DNA of 64,000 bases from Edaphobacter lichenicola (GCF_025264645.1 NZ_CP073696.1:3596001-3660000); one strand, 5' to 3'; numbered from the stretch's first letter, positions 43,679 to 56,345 are shown. The notes: generated by a model from the sequence alone, not told the origin. Translations and numbers: made by a program.

Positions 43679-43769
43679 GGTCTCCTGCGCTTTGCTCTCG
43701 TTCAGGGTACTGCTTTTTTCATTGATCGGTGCGTGTAAGCTTGGTATCTCGTAACAACAGGAGGTTTTG

Positions 43770-44516
43770 ATGAACTATGCTTCGACGCGCCGGACGTTTC
43801 TCGCCAACTCGGCTCTAGGTGCCCTTGCAGCGGGTGTGCCACTGTTTGGGCAGGCTGCTCAACCTGCGGGAACGCAGACTACGACCCAGTCGCCTGCGCC
43901 GACTCCCCCGCCAGCCAAACGGACGCCGATGCCGCGGATGGCTCCGCCGTACGATAAGGCGACGATCAACATGATCGGGAGGCCGATCTCCGGGTATACG
44001 CCGCAGATCGGGACGATGGTTTCGATGCTGACGTGGATGGAGCCTGCTGTACTGGCTCCTACTCGCGATCTCACGCGGGAGCAACTTGACTATCTGTTCG
44101 ACAAAAATGCCAACACGATTGGTGCACTGATGCTTCATCTGGCGGCTACTGAGGTTCTGTACCAGAGGATTACGTTTGGGAATGAGAACTTCGATAAGCT
44201 TCCGGCAGACTATGAGGCGAAGTGGGGTCCGGCGATGAATCTTGGTGCGGCAGGGCGAGAGAAGATCAAGGGTCACGACGTTGCTTACTATCAGGATGCG
44301 ATTCGTGAGGCGCGCGAGAAGACGTTAGTCGAGTTTGCGAAGAAGGATGATGCGTGGTTCACGACTGCTCTTAAGGAGCCTGGGTGGGGTGGTGGGCCGG
44401 TGAATAACTTCTGTTTGTGGTTTCACGTCTGCGAGCATATCTCGCACCACGCCGGACAGATTGATTTACTGATCAAGCGTCTGCCTGGTGCGAAGAATGA
44501 TGATTCGGCGGGTTGA
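43770..44516 (+). CDS. Tat-exported DinB-like protein
   Basis: 248 aa, AGGAGG five bases before ATG 43770. Twin-arginine signal (STRRTFLANSALGALAAG) at residues 5-22, then a Pro/Thr/Gln linker (30-55). The rest is a four-helix DinB/YfiT-like bundle with the metal ligands in expected places: His123 in MLHLAATE, His223 and His227 in EHISHHAGQIDLL. DinB folds bind Ni or Zn; cytoplasmic relatives act as thiol transferases or are DNA-damage induced. An exported version is unusual and common only in some soil phyla. Function otherwise unknown. Confidence 0.85.
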   Translation: MNYASTRRTFLANSALGALAAGVPLFGQAAQPAGTQTTTQSPAPTPPPAKRTPMPRMAPPYDKATINMIGRPISGYTPQIGTMVSMLTWMEPAVLAPTRDLTREQLDYLFDKNANTIGALMLHLAATEVLYQRITFGNENFDKLPADYEAKWGPAMNLGAAGREKIKGHDVAYYQDAIREAREKTLVEFAKKDDAWFTTALKEPGWGGGPVNNFCLWFHVCEHISHHAGQIDLLIKRLPGAKNDDSAG

Positions 44517-44552
44517 GGTTCAGAGAGTGTTAGAAGGCGTAGCTCGGGCCCG

Positions 44553-44715
44553 AAGAGGGTTCGAGCTACGCTCGTGTGCCCACTCATGCGATGAGACTGC
44601 ATGAATGGGGCGTCCGCCGAGGAAGTCTTACAACCCACCCTTCGCAAGAGCGCGAAGGATGGGGCACCCATTCGTTATAAGTGAGGTCAAATGTAGGGTG
44701 GGGCACCCGGCTATT
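44553..44715. repeat. Dispersed intergenic repeat, copy R3
   Basis: Contains GGTTCGAGC-TA-CGCTCG, then CTCATGCGATGAGACTGCAT and GAATGGGGCG, and several GGGGCACCC cores (44658-44710: CCCTTCGCAAGAGCGCGAAGGATGGGGCACCC is present as two shorter blocks, ending GGGTGGGGCACCCGGCT). Shares modules with R1 and R2. Confidence 0.6.
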
Positions 44716-44769
44716 CGAGTTCTAGAACCTGTCTTGACCAAGTAAGTGGTCGGTGAGACCATCGCCATC

Positions 44770-45663
44770 ATGGCCAAAAATGGAGGTGGAAATTCCCATC
44801 AGCGGAAGCTCTTGGAAACGCAAGTTGCTCGTCAGGTTGAAGTGGCTCTTTTGAAGACTAGGTCAGCCCCGTCTCAAACGGGGACTCAGGAACAATTACA
44901 AGTTACTCCTAGCAGCCTCGCCCCAGGTCTGATTAAATTCGTCGAACAGCCCCTGTTTCTTGCCGCGTTCGGCATATTGGGGGGCATCGTCGGATTGATT
45001 TACACTCCGTTTCTCGCAGTCGTTGGTCTATGCATCCTTGGAGCGTTTCATCGGGCGCACGTAGTTACGGGTCGCTCTTGGAAAGTTCAAGTCCCTTCAT
45101 ATTTTCTCGTTTTTGCAGGCGCTGTTGCATGCGTGTATGGGGCAACAGTAGCCATCAAGAAAGCTGTGCACGTGCCTACAGCTCAAGAGATTGCCCACGC
45201 AATATCCGCCGATAACAAGAGTTTTGTGCAGTTCGAAGATCGAAGAGAGATGCAATTCCCTAAACTTGGTGATTACTGGCGGATTAATTTTTACTATGTC
45301 ACCCGAGGTTCTCGCCCAATAAAAGACGTACAAAGTGCAGGCATGATAGTTTTTGTAGACCCGAAAACAAACCCACCACAGCAAATCAAAAAAGTGTGGT
45401 TTGACGCCGCAGCTGCTAGCTATAAGAAAGGCCAAGGAATTGACGCTGGTGACAATATTCCGTTGTGGAATACAGCCGTAAGCAATGAAATTCTCACCGA
45501 TAAGATCGAGCGCGGTCTGCGGGATGGAACTCTAAGGGTGTTCTATCTTACCGAGGTGACTTGGGCGTCTGAGGCTAGCGAAATAAACCATACGGAACAG
45601 TGCTACTGGTCAGATTGGGTAAGCTTTCCAAACCCAAATGCGATGGTTTGGCACAGCTGTTAG
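44770..45663 (+). CDS. Membrane protein of unknown function
   Basis: 297 aa; start uncertain (ATG 44770 taken; a GTG eight codons upstream is in frame, neither with a strong ribosome site). Residues about 60-80, 83-98 and 108-132 are hydrophobic helices (PLFLAAFGILGGIVGLIYTP, FLAVVGLCILG, SYFLVFAGAVACVYGATVAI), followed by a soluble, mixed alpha/beta domain of 150 residues (FEDRREMQFPKLGDYWRINF, MIVFVDPKTNPPQQIKKVWF). The N-terminus is basic and cytoplasmic. The gene is lower in G+C and has more rare-looking codons than its neighbours, suggesting recent acquisition. No family recognised. Confidence 0.65.
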   Translation: MAKNGGGNSHQRKLLETQVARQVEVALLKTRSAPSQTGTQEQLQVTPSSLAPGLIKFVEQPLFLAAFGILGGIVGLIYTPFLAVVGLCILGAFHRAHVVTGRSWKVQVPSYFLVFAGAVACVYGATVAIKKAVHVPTAQEIAHAISADNKSFVQFEDRREMQFPKLGDYWRINFYYVTRGSRPIKDVQSAGMIVFVDPKTNPPQQIKKVWFDAAAASYKKGQGIDAGDNIPLWNTAVSNEILTDKIERGLRDGTLRVFYLTEVTWASEASEINHTEQCYWSDWVSFPNPNAMVWHSC

Positions 45664-45696
45664 TCGTTCGGAGGGCCGGATTGAGGCAGAGTAGTG

Positions 45697-45724
45697 GCGC
45701 CGCTTCACGTGGAGGAAGCGGCGC
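45697..45724. terminator. Stem-loop between convergent genes
   Basis: GCGCCGCTT - 10 nt - AAGCGGCGC, a perfect 9-bp stem between the convergent ends of the membrane-protein gene and nrdJ. A T-rich run (TGGATTTTCCTT) follows within 20 nt on the plus side; probably a shared terminator. Confidence 0.55.
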
Positions 45725-45761
45725 TGGATAAAATGGATTTTCCTTATTCCATCGAGCTTAT

Positions 45762-49109
<3,348 letters not shown>

Positions 49110-49294
49110 GGGGGAGTAACTCCTTCTAATTTGATGATTAATCTACGGTTTCGATGCCCCGAATGCTCTCGCGCTGAGGGGTAAAACTGGTGGTCCATGA
49201 CGCTGGATATGTATCCGGCCTGGAAGAGCCAGCGGCGTCGCTACTTCCTGAAATTGTTGAGAACTTAGCCTTGTTTTGCTCGGCTGCAGTCGTG

Positions 49295-49345
49295 AAAGTA
49301 ACGCCCCTTATGGGGTGTGTCAAGTATAAAGCACAACATGTTGTG
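49295..49345 (-). promoter_or_regulatory. nrdJ promoter with NrdR-like palindromes
   Basis: On the minus strand TTGACA (49318-49323), 17 bp, TACTTT (49295-49300) makes a good sigma-70 promoter. Just upstream of -35 is a perfect 14-bp palindrome CACAACATGTTGTG (49332-49345), close to the NrdR-box consensus acaCwAtATaTwGtgt. A second palindrome, CCCCTTATGGGG (49304-49315), lies inside the spacer with its centre 29 bp away. This predicts repression by NrdR and a leader of about 180 nt. I saw no riboswitch in that leader. Confidence 0.6.
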
Positions 49346-49692
49346 TTAGCTGTGCGAATACCCCTGTTTACGCGGGGTTAATAAGACAGATTGATGAAAA
49401 ACGGGCTTTTTGCTGTGGATTTTGCCAAATTGCCCCGTGCTTGGCGGGTTTACCGCTTAGTAATATTGCTGTTTCGAGAGTAGGCGCGATGGGGTTGAAG
49501 GACAAGTACCGAATTGGTCCCAAACGCTGTGGAATGGCGTGGAAATGTGGAAAGCAAAGCACAAACCAAGTGCCCGATCTTCGGTTCTGATCAACCCTCG
49601 GAGATTTAGGCCCAAAGCGACCCAAGTGCTGTTGCGCCACGAAGGATTTCGATAGGCGCTGCAAGTGGCTTCTGCTATACAGCTAATACGCT

Positions 49693-52600
49693 ATGAACGT
49701 TAGATTGCTTCACTGGGCCTTTTTTGTATGGTTCTCCGCTTGTGCCTTCGGACAGAATCCACCCTCAACAACCTCGCCTGCCTCCGCCAAGCCGGCGGCT
49801 TCAACCGGATCCGCGCCATCCACCGACTACTCTGGTGAGCCAAGCGTCGTCGAACACCTGGACTCCGTTTACACGATGGCAGCCGACGGCACCGGAGTGA
49901 AGGTCACGACTGCCAGTGCCCGGGTTCAGTCCGAGGCAGCTCTGAAGCAGGACGGTGTTCTAAACCTGCCATTTACGTCGAATACGCAGACCCCGGTGAT
50001 TGTCTACGTTCGCGTACGGCACGCGGACGGAACCGTGGTCGCTACGCCGGTAGATCAGGCGATCGAAATGCCAAGCCCCGTGACCCAGGCGGCTCCGTTT
50101 TACAGTGATCTGAAGATGCTGCAGCTCCCGGTTCGCAGTCTTCGAGTCGGCGACACCCTTGAATGGCAGGCGAAGATCATCTTGAAAAAGGCTGAGGCTG
50201 CCGGCCAGTTCTGGGGTCAGGAGAGCTTCTCCGTTGACGGCGTGGTCCTCTCGCAGACGCTCGAACTACGAGTCCCGAAGGACATCTACGTCAACGTGTG
50301 GAGCCCTGCCAACAAACCAACCGAAACAGTCGATGGCGGAGAACGAGTTTATCGCTGGGTTTCCTCCCAGAAGAAGCCGACGGTTGGCAAGGAAGCGGAT
50401 GCGGAGAAGGAGCGGAAGAAGAAAGAGGTGTGGACCGCAGAGCAGGAGCTGGACGCATCGGACGGAAAGCTCCCCGATGTGGCCTGGACAACCTTCAAAA
50501 ACTGGGAGGCGGTAGGTGCCTGGTACCGAGGACTTGAGGGCAACCGGATGGCGCCCGATCCGGAGATTAAAGCGAAGGTGGCGGAGTTGGTAGCCGGAAA
50601 GACGACCGAGGAGGAAAAGGTCCGCGCCGTGTACGCCTATGTCTCCTCCCAGATTCGTTACATCGGCGTTGCCTTTGGCATAGGACGATACCAGCCACAT
50701 CAGGCCTCTGACGTCCTGCAGAACCAGTACGGAGACTGCAAGGACAAACACACCTTGCTGGCGGCGATGCTGACCGCGCTTGGACTACATCCGGACGCCG
50801 TGCTGATCGGCGCTGGACTGCGATTCAATGAGGCGGTTCCTTCGCCGGCGTCGTTCAACCACCTGATAACGACCGTGCCAGGCAACGGCCAGCAGATCTG
50901 GTTGGATGCAACAGCCGAAGTGGCACCCTACCGAGCGCTTGTCTACGTCATTCGAGACAAGAAAGCGCTCGTCATCCCGGAGACGGGTGTTGCGAAGATT
51001 GAGCGGACGCCCGCGACGCTTCCCTTCCCCTCGACACAGAAGATGGATGCAGTAGGAACGCTCGATAAAGACGGCACCTCAACGTCAAAGCTTGTGCTGA
51101 AGCTCCGTGGAGATGAGGAGATTGCGGTACGTGCCGCGTTGCGGCCGCTGTCGCCTGCTCAGTATGCGCAGTTTGTGCAGCAGCTTTCTCAAGGTATGGG
51201 ATATCAGGGAACCACCAGCGAAGGCGAAGTGAGCCGGCTGGAAGATACAGTCGATCCATTGACGATCAGCTACGACTACAAGCGGGAGAAGAATGGCGAC
51301 TGGGACAACCTGAAGATCGTCCCACAGCTTGCGCCAGTCTTCTTGCCGCAAGTCAATGACAAGGAACCTCCGGTTCAGTCGATCTTGCTTGGCATTCCGC
51401 GCGTCGAGACATCCACATCAGCGATGAAGCTGCCGGACGGATGGGGCGTCGAGCTGCCCGAGGCGATTCACAAGAGCTCAGCCTATGCAACGTACGACCA
51501 GACGTACCGCTTCGAGAAAGGAACGGTCTACGCCGAACGCCGCATCGAGGTACTAAAGCAGAAGGTGCCAGTATCGGACTGGAAGAGTTACAAAAAGTGG
51601 GCGGACGATGCGGATCTGGCTCACGAGCAGTGGATTCAGTTGATACGGCACGACGGCAAATCAACAGAAAAAGAAAGTGCACCTGCGTCAGCAACAGATT
51701 CGGGGGATGCCCAGACACTGGTCGCCTCTGCTTATACAGACTTGCAGCACCGCAATCTCGACGAAGCAAAGACGTTGCTGGATAAAGCTAAGGCCATTAA
51801 TGCAGAACAGGAGTGGCTTTGGACCACGTACGGATTTCTCAGCCTTCAACGTGGTGAGATGACGTCGGCCACAGAGGACTTTCAAAAGGAGCTGTCGCTT
51901 CACCCCGAACGTTACGAAACCTACGCTGCTCTTGCGAATGTGCAGGTGACGCAAGGCAAACGTACCGAGGCCGAAGATACCCTCCGCCGGTGGGAGATTG
52001 CCGATACGACGAACCCGAACCCCGCCATACAGTTGGCGAACATGCAGATGCAGGACGGCGACGCATCTGGCGCGCTCAAGACGGTCGAGGGCGAAGTAAC
52101 GCGCCTGCCGGATGAAAAGAAGAAGGCGGACCTGCTCCAGATAACGCTGGGGGAGGCGCAGCTGAAAGCCAACATGACTGAGAAGGGTCGGGCGACTCTG
52201 CTCGCCGTCATGCAGACGACGGACGACCCGCTCATGCTGAACGACAGCGCATACGATCTGGCTGACGCAGGAGTAGAGCTTCCACTGGCAGAGTCAAAGA
52301 CCCGGACTGCGCTGGAAAAATTCGACGCCGAGAGCAGGACCTGGACGCTCGATCAGAATCCGCAGCTGGTGTACGCGAAGATCAAATCGATTGAGGCGAC
52401 ATGGGACACCATGGGATGGATCCTGTATCGCGAGGGAAAACTGAAAGATGCAGAGGGGTACCTCAACGCAGCATGGAGAACCGATCCATCAACTACGGGC
52501 GCCGAACATCTCGGGGCGCTGTACGTTGCTGCAGGAAGAAAAGATGAGGCGCTGGCGGTCTACGAGCTGGGAGTCGCGACGGTCTCACCATATGACAGGA

Positions 52601-52962
52601 TGGGCGTAAAGAGGGCTCCGACCGCCGAGCAAAAGAAACTGCAGGGACTCGCCGATGCCCTGCGAAAGGGCGGGGCTAAATCCTCGATCCACGATGCGCA
52701 AGGTAAGCTCCTCGAGTTGCGCACCTACACTCTTGGACCGGCCAAGGGTCTGAATGGCGAGGCCGAGTACCATCTCCTCTTAAGTGACGGGATGGTTGCT
52801 CGTGCCGAAAAGGCTGGCACAAAGGAGTTGGAGGGCGGCGAAGAGAGGTTGAAAGCGGCGAAGGTTGCTGACCTGTGGCCGCCTGACTCTCACGCAAATC
52901 TGGTGAGGTCCGGGATAATAAACTGCTACTCTGGCGTCTGCAAATTGATCCTTGTTCCTTAG
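49693..52962 (+). CDS. DUF3857/transglutaminase-like protein with C-terminal TPRs
   Basis: 1089 aa with a signal peptide at 1-20 (cut at ACAFG). Order: Pro/Ser linker, a DUF3857 beta domain (about 55-270), transglutaminase-like cysteine-protease fold with catalytic Cys349 (QYGDCKDKHTLL), His390 (FNHLITTV) and Asp405 (WLDATAE), then a beta region and a set of TPR repeats at about 670-930 (TLVASAYTDLQHRNLDEAKT, WTTYGFLSLQRGEMTSATED). The triad is intact, so it may cleave or cross-link peptides, perhaps at the cell envelope; natural substrates of this family are not established. Monocistronic between nrdJ and a glycosyltransferase gene. No ribosome site is obvious before the ATG. Confidence 0.88.
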   Translation: MNVRLLHWAFFVWFSACAFGQNPPSTTSPASAKPAASTGSAPSTDYSGEPSVVEHLDSVYTMAADGTGVKVTTASARVQSEAALKQDGVLNLPFTSNTQTPVIVYVRVRHADGTVVATPVDQAIEMPSPVTQAAPFYSDLKMLQLPVRSLRVGDTLEWQAKIILKKAEAAGQFWGQESFSVDGVVLSQTLELRVPKDIYVNVWSPANKPTETVDGGERVYRWVSSQKKPTVGKEADAEKERKKKEVWTAEQELDASDGKLPDVAWTTFKNWEAVGAWYRGLEGNRMAPDPEIKAKVAELVAGKTTEEEKVRAVYAYVSSQIRYIGVAFGIGRYQPHQASDVLQNQYGDCKDKHTLLAAMLTALGLHPDAVLIGAGLRFNEAVPSPASFNHLITTVPGNGQQIWLDATAEVAPYRALVYVIRDKKALVIPETGVAKIERTPATLPFPSTQKMDAVGTLDKDGTSTSKLVLKLRGDEEIAVRAALRPLSPAQYAQFVQQLSQGMGYQGTTSEGEVSRLEDTVDPLTISYDYKREKNGDWDNLKIVPQLAPVFLPQVNDKEPPVQSILLGIPRVETSTSAMKLPDGWGVELPEAIHKSSAYATYDQTYRFEKGTVYAERRIEVLKQKVPVSDWKSYKKWADDADLAHEQWIQLIRHDGKSTEKESAPASATDSGDAQTLVASAYTDLQHRNLDEAKTLLDKAKAINAEQEWLWTTYGFLSLQRGEMTSATEDFQKELSLHPERYETYAALANVQVTQGKRTEAEDTLRRWEIADTTNPNPAIQLANMQMQDGDASGALKTVEGEVTRLPDEKKKADLLQITLGEAQLKANMTEKGRATLLAVMQTTDDPLMLNDSAYDLADAGVELPLAESKTRTALEKFDAESRTWTLDQNPQLVYAKIKSIEATWDTMGWILYREGKLKDAEGYLNAAWRTDPSTTGAEHLGALYVAAGRKDEALAVYELGVATVSPYDRMGVKRAPTAEQKKLQGLADALRKGGAKSSIHDAQGKLLELRTYTLGPAKGLNGEAEYHLLLSDGMVARAEKAGTKELEGGEERLKAAKVADLWPPDSHANLVRSGIINCYSGVCKLILVP

Positions 52963-53085
52963 ATGGTCTCGTAGATCTCCCCTGACCCGCGGCTGCCTGC
53001 GGTTGCTCTACTGTGAATTTGGCACTGAAGTTGAACCTGAGCATACTGTGTTGCGTAGCGTTGTGAGTGCAACGAGGAGAAGCGC

Positions 53086-54615
53086 ATGGAAGGTGTGGTC
53101 TTGGAGGAAAGCTCCGCGACTGCCGGAACAGTCTCGCGGAGTGGCGTGTGGTGGGTCGTGGGAATTGCGTTCGCCGTGGCATTGATTCACGTCTTCACAA
53201 ACAATCGGTATGGCTTCCACCGCGATGAGTTCCAGTTTCTCAGCGATGCTCGCCATCTCGACTGGGGATTCGTGGCCTACCCTCCGGTGACGCCTTTTCT
53301 GGAGCGAGTAGGGCTGCAGCTCTTTGGTGTTTCGATGGTGGGGTTGAGGATGTTTTCGGTCATCGCGCAGGCCGTGGCGATTGTGGTCACAGGATGGATG
53401 GCGCGCGAGCTGGGCGGAGGACGGCTGGCCCAGATGACAGCGGCACTCGTCGTGGCAACCTCAGGGCTCCCCGTCTTCGAGGGGACAGAGTTTCAATACT
53501 CGTCGTTCGACTATCTGTGGTGGGTGTTGATCGCCTACTTCGTGATTCGACTGCTGAAGACCGAGAATCCAAGATGGTGGGTCCCGATTGGCGTGTTTGT
53601 TGGCATCGGGTTGATGACGAAGTACACCATCCTGTTCTTCATTGCGGGGATCTTGAGCGGGCTGGTGCTGACACCCGCGAGGCGATATCTGGGGAGCATT
53701 TGGTTCTGGATCGGCATAGCGGTAGCGCTGATAATCTTTGCCCCGAACCTCGTGTGGCAGATGCGGCATGGATTCATCTCAGAGCACTTTCTGCAACACA
53801 TCCACGCACGCGACGTCCGGCTCGGACGAGCAAATGGATTCGTAAAGGATCAGTTCATCATCTGCGCGAACCTAGCCGCCGCACCATTGTGGATCGCCGG
53901 GCTGGTGTGTTTTCTGAGGGACCGGAGATATCGCATGCTGGCGTGGATGTACCTGGTGCCGCTGGCGCTGTTTGCGTTCGGCAAAGGACGAGGGTACTAC
54001 CTCGCGGCGGCGTATCCCATGCTGATGGCGATGGGCGCTGTGGCGGGCGAACGTTGGGTGGGATCGATGAAGAGACAGTCGCGGCTTGCCGTGGAGGGTC
54101 TTTTCTTCACCGGGTTAGCGGCGTGGGCACTACTGGTCTTTGCCATCCTCGTTCCACTGGCGTCGAATGGACGGCTGAAGCAGTTTGCGCTCGAGAACAA
54201 CGGCGATCTGCGGGAGGAGATCGGGTGGGACGAGTTGGTGCGCACGGTCGCGGGAATTCGCGACTCTCTGCCACCAGAGCAGCGCGAGAATGTCGGCGTG
54301 CTGGTCGGAAACTATGGCGAGCAGGGCGCGGTGGAGATCCTTGGACCGGCATACCATCTGCCAACGCCCATCAGCATGACGAACTCGGCCTGGCTACGTG
54401 GGTATCCCGCAGTGCCTCCTTCCACGTTGATCGTGGTTGGGTTTTCCCGCGAGGCTGCGGACAAAGCCTTTACGTCATGCAGGCTGGCGGGGCATAACGG
54501 CAACTCCGAGGGTGTGAAGAACGAAGAGAGCCATTCGCATCCGGATATCTTCGTCTGCGGGCCTCCTCGCCTCCCATGGCCGGAGTTCTGGAAGCAGTAT
54601 CAGAATTATGGGTGA
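53086..54615 (+). CDS. GT39-type (ArnT/PMT-like) membrane glycosyltransferase
   Basis: 509 aa with GAGGAG seven bases before the ATG. Ten or more hydrophobic helices. The first periplasmic loop carries NRYGFHRDEFQFLSDARHLD, with the Asp-Glu (DE) pair of the dolichyl-phosphate-mannose/undecaprenyl-phosphate-sugar transferases, followed by AYPPVTPFL. Such enzymes transfer a sugar from a lipid-phosphate donor to lipid A, protein or another lipid on the outer face of the inner membrane. The C-terminal 130 residues form a soluble periplasmic domain (NVGVLVGNYGEQGAVEILGP). Acceptor not predictable. Next gene is convergent, 6 bp away. Confidence 0.87.
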   Translation: MEGVVLEESSATAGTVSRSGVWWVVGIAFAVALIHVFTNNRYGFHRDEFQFLSDARHLDWGFVAYPPVTPFLERVGLQLFGVSMVGLRMFSVIAQAVAIVVTGWMARELGGGRLAQMTAALVVATSGLPVFEGTEFQYSSFDYLWWVLIAYFVIRLLKTENPRWWVPIGVFVGIGLMTKYTILFFIAGILSGLVLTPARRYLGSIWFWIGIAVALIIFAPNLVWQMRHGFISEHFLQHIHARDVRLGRANGFVKDQFIICANLAAAPLWIAGLVCFLRDRRYRMLAWMYLVPLALFAFGKGRGYYLAAAYPMLMAMGAVAGERWVGSMKRQSRLAVEGLFFTGLAAWALLVFAILVPLASNGRLKQFALENNGDLREEIGWDELVRTVAGIRDSLPPEQRENVGVLVGNYGEQGAVEILGPAYHLPTPISMTNSAWLRGYPAVPPSTLIVVGFSREAADKAFTSCRLAGHNGNSEGVKNEESHSHPDIFVCGPPRLPWPEFWKQYQNYG

Positions 54616-54621
54616 CTCGAA

Positions 54622-55098
54622 TCAAGAGGCTCTCATCAGGCGAAGTCGCTTGCGGAGTTGCGCGGTGGCTTCGCGGTGGCACAAAAGACAGAGGGTGCGG
54701 AGGTTGTCGAGGTCGCACTGACCACCGCCCTCAGCCACTGGCCGAATATGGTCGGCATCCCATAGGCTGCGCCGCGTGGTGATGGACTTCATGCCATAAA
54801 GCCGCAAGCCTGCGGCACGAGCAGCGCCACGGGCTCGCTTAAGTGCGTTATAGGCGGCAAGCGTATCGATCGCGCAGACGGCACAGACGCCACGATCACG
54901 CGCAAGGACCTGATCGCGGAGGTAGCCGGGATCGGTGCGCAGACGCCACTGATGAACGCAGTAGTCACTGCAGAAGGTGCGGCGCCGCTTGGCGATGATC
55001 TCAAGATCGCACCACCGGCAGAGCGGCAGATTGTTGGGGCCGACTGGCAGATCCTCGCGTACGGCGCGACCGCCGGGGAGGGTACGAGGCACGAGCAT
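54622..55098 (-). CDS. HNH endonuclease-like zinc protein
   Basis: 158 aa from ATG 55098 (GGAGAG upstream); a longer frame exists to 55209 but has no ribosome site. A treble-clef HNH core at about 95-150: DADHIRPVAEGGGQCDLDNL then RTLCLLCHRE, with the DH and N of the betabetaalpha-metal site present. An N-terminal CRWCDLEIIAKRRRTFCSDY adds a Cys-rich zinc knuckle (CxxC...CxxxC) as in RRXRR- and McrA-related families. Function could be restriction, repair or mobile-element homing; nothing next to it decides. It lies 6 bp from the convergent GT39 gene end. Confidence 0.8.
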   Translation of the reverse strand: MLVPRTLPGGRAVREDLPVGPNNLPLCRWCDLEIIAKRRRTFCSDYCVHQWRLRTDPGYLRDQVLARDRGVCAVCAIDTLAAYNALKRARGAARAAGLRLYGMKSITTRRSLWDADHIRPVAEGGGQCDLDNLRTLCLLCHREATAQLRKRLRLMRAS

Positions 55099-55221
55099 GG
55101 TCTCTCCAGCATAGGGCGCCCCGACCGTGTGCGGGATTGTTGAGATTGATTCCGACTCCCTGCCGGGAGCCCCTTCGAGCGCAGCAAACGCGTCAGGGCA
55201 CCAGGACACACTCCAGAACGA

Positions 55222-55509
55222 TCAGGCCTCGAAGTCAACCTCGATCGGATCAATCAGTGGAACGAGCCAGGAGAGAAGCTGCAGATGAACGGGATGAGTC
55301 GAGTAGGCGTCTAACGCTGCACGATCGGTAAACTTCATGACGCCGGCGAACTCGTATCCCAGGGACCGCGGGGAAAAATTCACCCCCACCTTCGTCTCAA
55401 GAATACCGGGGATCTGGGATTGCAAGGCGAGGATCTCAGCTTGAGCGCGTTGCTTCTGCGCGTCCGTGACACCTGGTTTCCATCGGAAGAAGAAGGTGTG
55501 GATGACCAT
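55222..55509 (-). CDS. Dabb (stress-responsive alpha/beta barrel) protein
   Basis: 95 aa, starting MVIHTFFFRWKPGVTDAQ, which is the Dabb-domain opening (hydrophobic strand, then KxGxT). Later strands (VGVNFSPRSLGYEFAGVMKF and HPVHLQLLSWLVPLIDPIEV) complete the ferredoxin-like dimeric barrel. Small cytoplasmic proteins of this fold bind diverse hydrophobic ligands; in plants they respond to stress. Function unassigned. No strong ribosome site before the ATG. It is divergent from the thioredoxin-like gene downstream. Confidence 0.88.
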   Translation of the reverse strand: MVIHTFFFRWKPGVTDAQKQRAQAEILALQSQIPGILETKVGVNFSPRSLGYEFAGVMKFTDRAALDAYSTHPVHLQLLSWLVPLIDPIEVDFEA

Positions 55510-55628
55510 GCGGCTATTCTAGTAGACCTGCCCCGGCCAGACTGATTGGATCGTGCGGTTTGACCAGGCGTTCTTCATGCCAACGCCTAGAGTTGGCTAT
55601 TATCGGAGAGGTAGCGGGGAGGGATGCA

Positions 55629-56267
55629 ATGTCGAAGACACAATCGACGATGGTCGCACTGGGAAGCACAGCGCCGGCCTTTGAGCTGATGGACGTCGTC
55701 AGTGGTAAAGCCAGGGGGCGAGATGACGTCTTTGCCACGAGCTGGGATGACGGACAGTCGGATGCAGAGAATCAGACGCCCGGAGGAGGAACATCCCCGA
55801 AGGGCCGCCACGGGCTGCTCGTGATGTTTATCTGCGTGCACTGCCCTTATGTGAAGCATGTCGAGGAAGAACTGGCAAGGATCGGGCGAGACTACGACGG
55901 CAGAATTGCGATTGCGGCAATCTCGTCGAATGACGTGGAGGCGTATCCGCAGGACGGCCCGGAGGAGATGAAGAAGCAGGCAGAGCGGCTTGGGTTCAGC
56001 TTCCCGTACCTCTATGATGAGACGCAAGAGGTGGCGCGCGCCTACGATGCCGCCTGCACGCCGGATTTCTTCCTCTTCGACGCACAGATGACCCTGGTCT
56101 ATCGCGGTCAGCTGGATGACAGCCGGCCTCGACGAGGAGACGCCGGAAATGATATTCCAGTAACCGGGAAAGATCTGCGCGCCGCGATGGACGCAGTGAT
56201 CGCAGGCAAACGGCCGGATCCAAATCAGCGAACGAGCATCGGGTGCAATATCAAGTGGAAGGAATAG
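55629..56267 (+). CDS. Thioredoxin-like (AhpC/TSA-ResA class) protein
   Basis: 212 aa from ATG 55629 with GGGAGGG six bases upstream; an in-frame ATG 23 codons earlier lacks one. Redox site FICVHCPYVKHVEEEL has Cys69 and Cys72, as in the cytoplasmic thioredoxin-family proteins that read ICNHCPYVKH. A 25-residue insertion (about 30-57, DDGQSDAENQTPGGG) separates strand 1 from the redox strand. The remainder (YPYLYDETQEVARAYDAACT, PDFFLFDAQMTLVYRGQLDD) is typical. Likely a peroxiredoxin- or thiol-disulfide reductase of unknown partner. No signal peptide. Confidence 0.9.
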   Translation: MSKTQSTMVALGSTAPAFELMDVVSGKARGRDDVFATSWDDGQSDAENQTPGGGTSPKGRHGLLVMFICVHCPYVKHVEEELARIGRDYDGRIAIAAISSNDVEAYPQDGPEEMKKQAERLGFSFPYLYDETQEVARAYDAACTPDFFLFDAQMTLVYRGQLDDSRPRRGDAGNDIPVTGKDLRAAMDAVIAGKRPDPNQRTSIGCNIKWKE

Positions 56268-56345
56268 ATTGGCAGTCGCCGTGTAAGACGGCATGATGTA
56301 GGTGTCGACCTCTATCTAGCTCTGCGTATCGCGAAAAGGAGAACT

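Noticed and set aside
49110..49288. Cobalamin riboswitch in the nrdJ leader
   Set aside because: The enzyme needs B12, so a B12-repressed leader makes little sense, and I find no B12-box core or pseudoknot pattern. A long leader remains unexplained.
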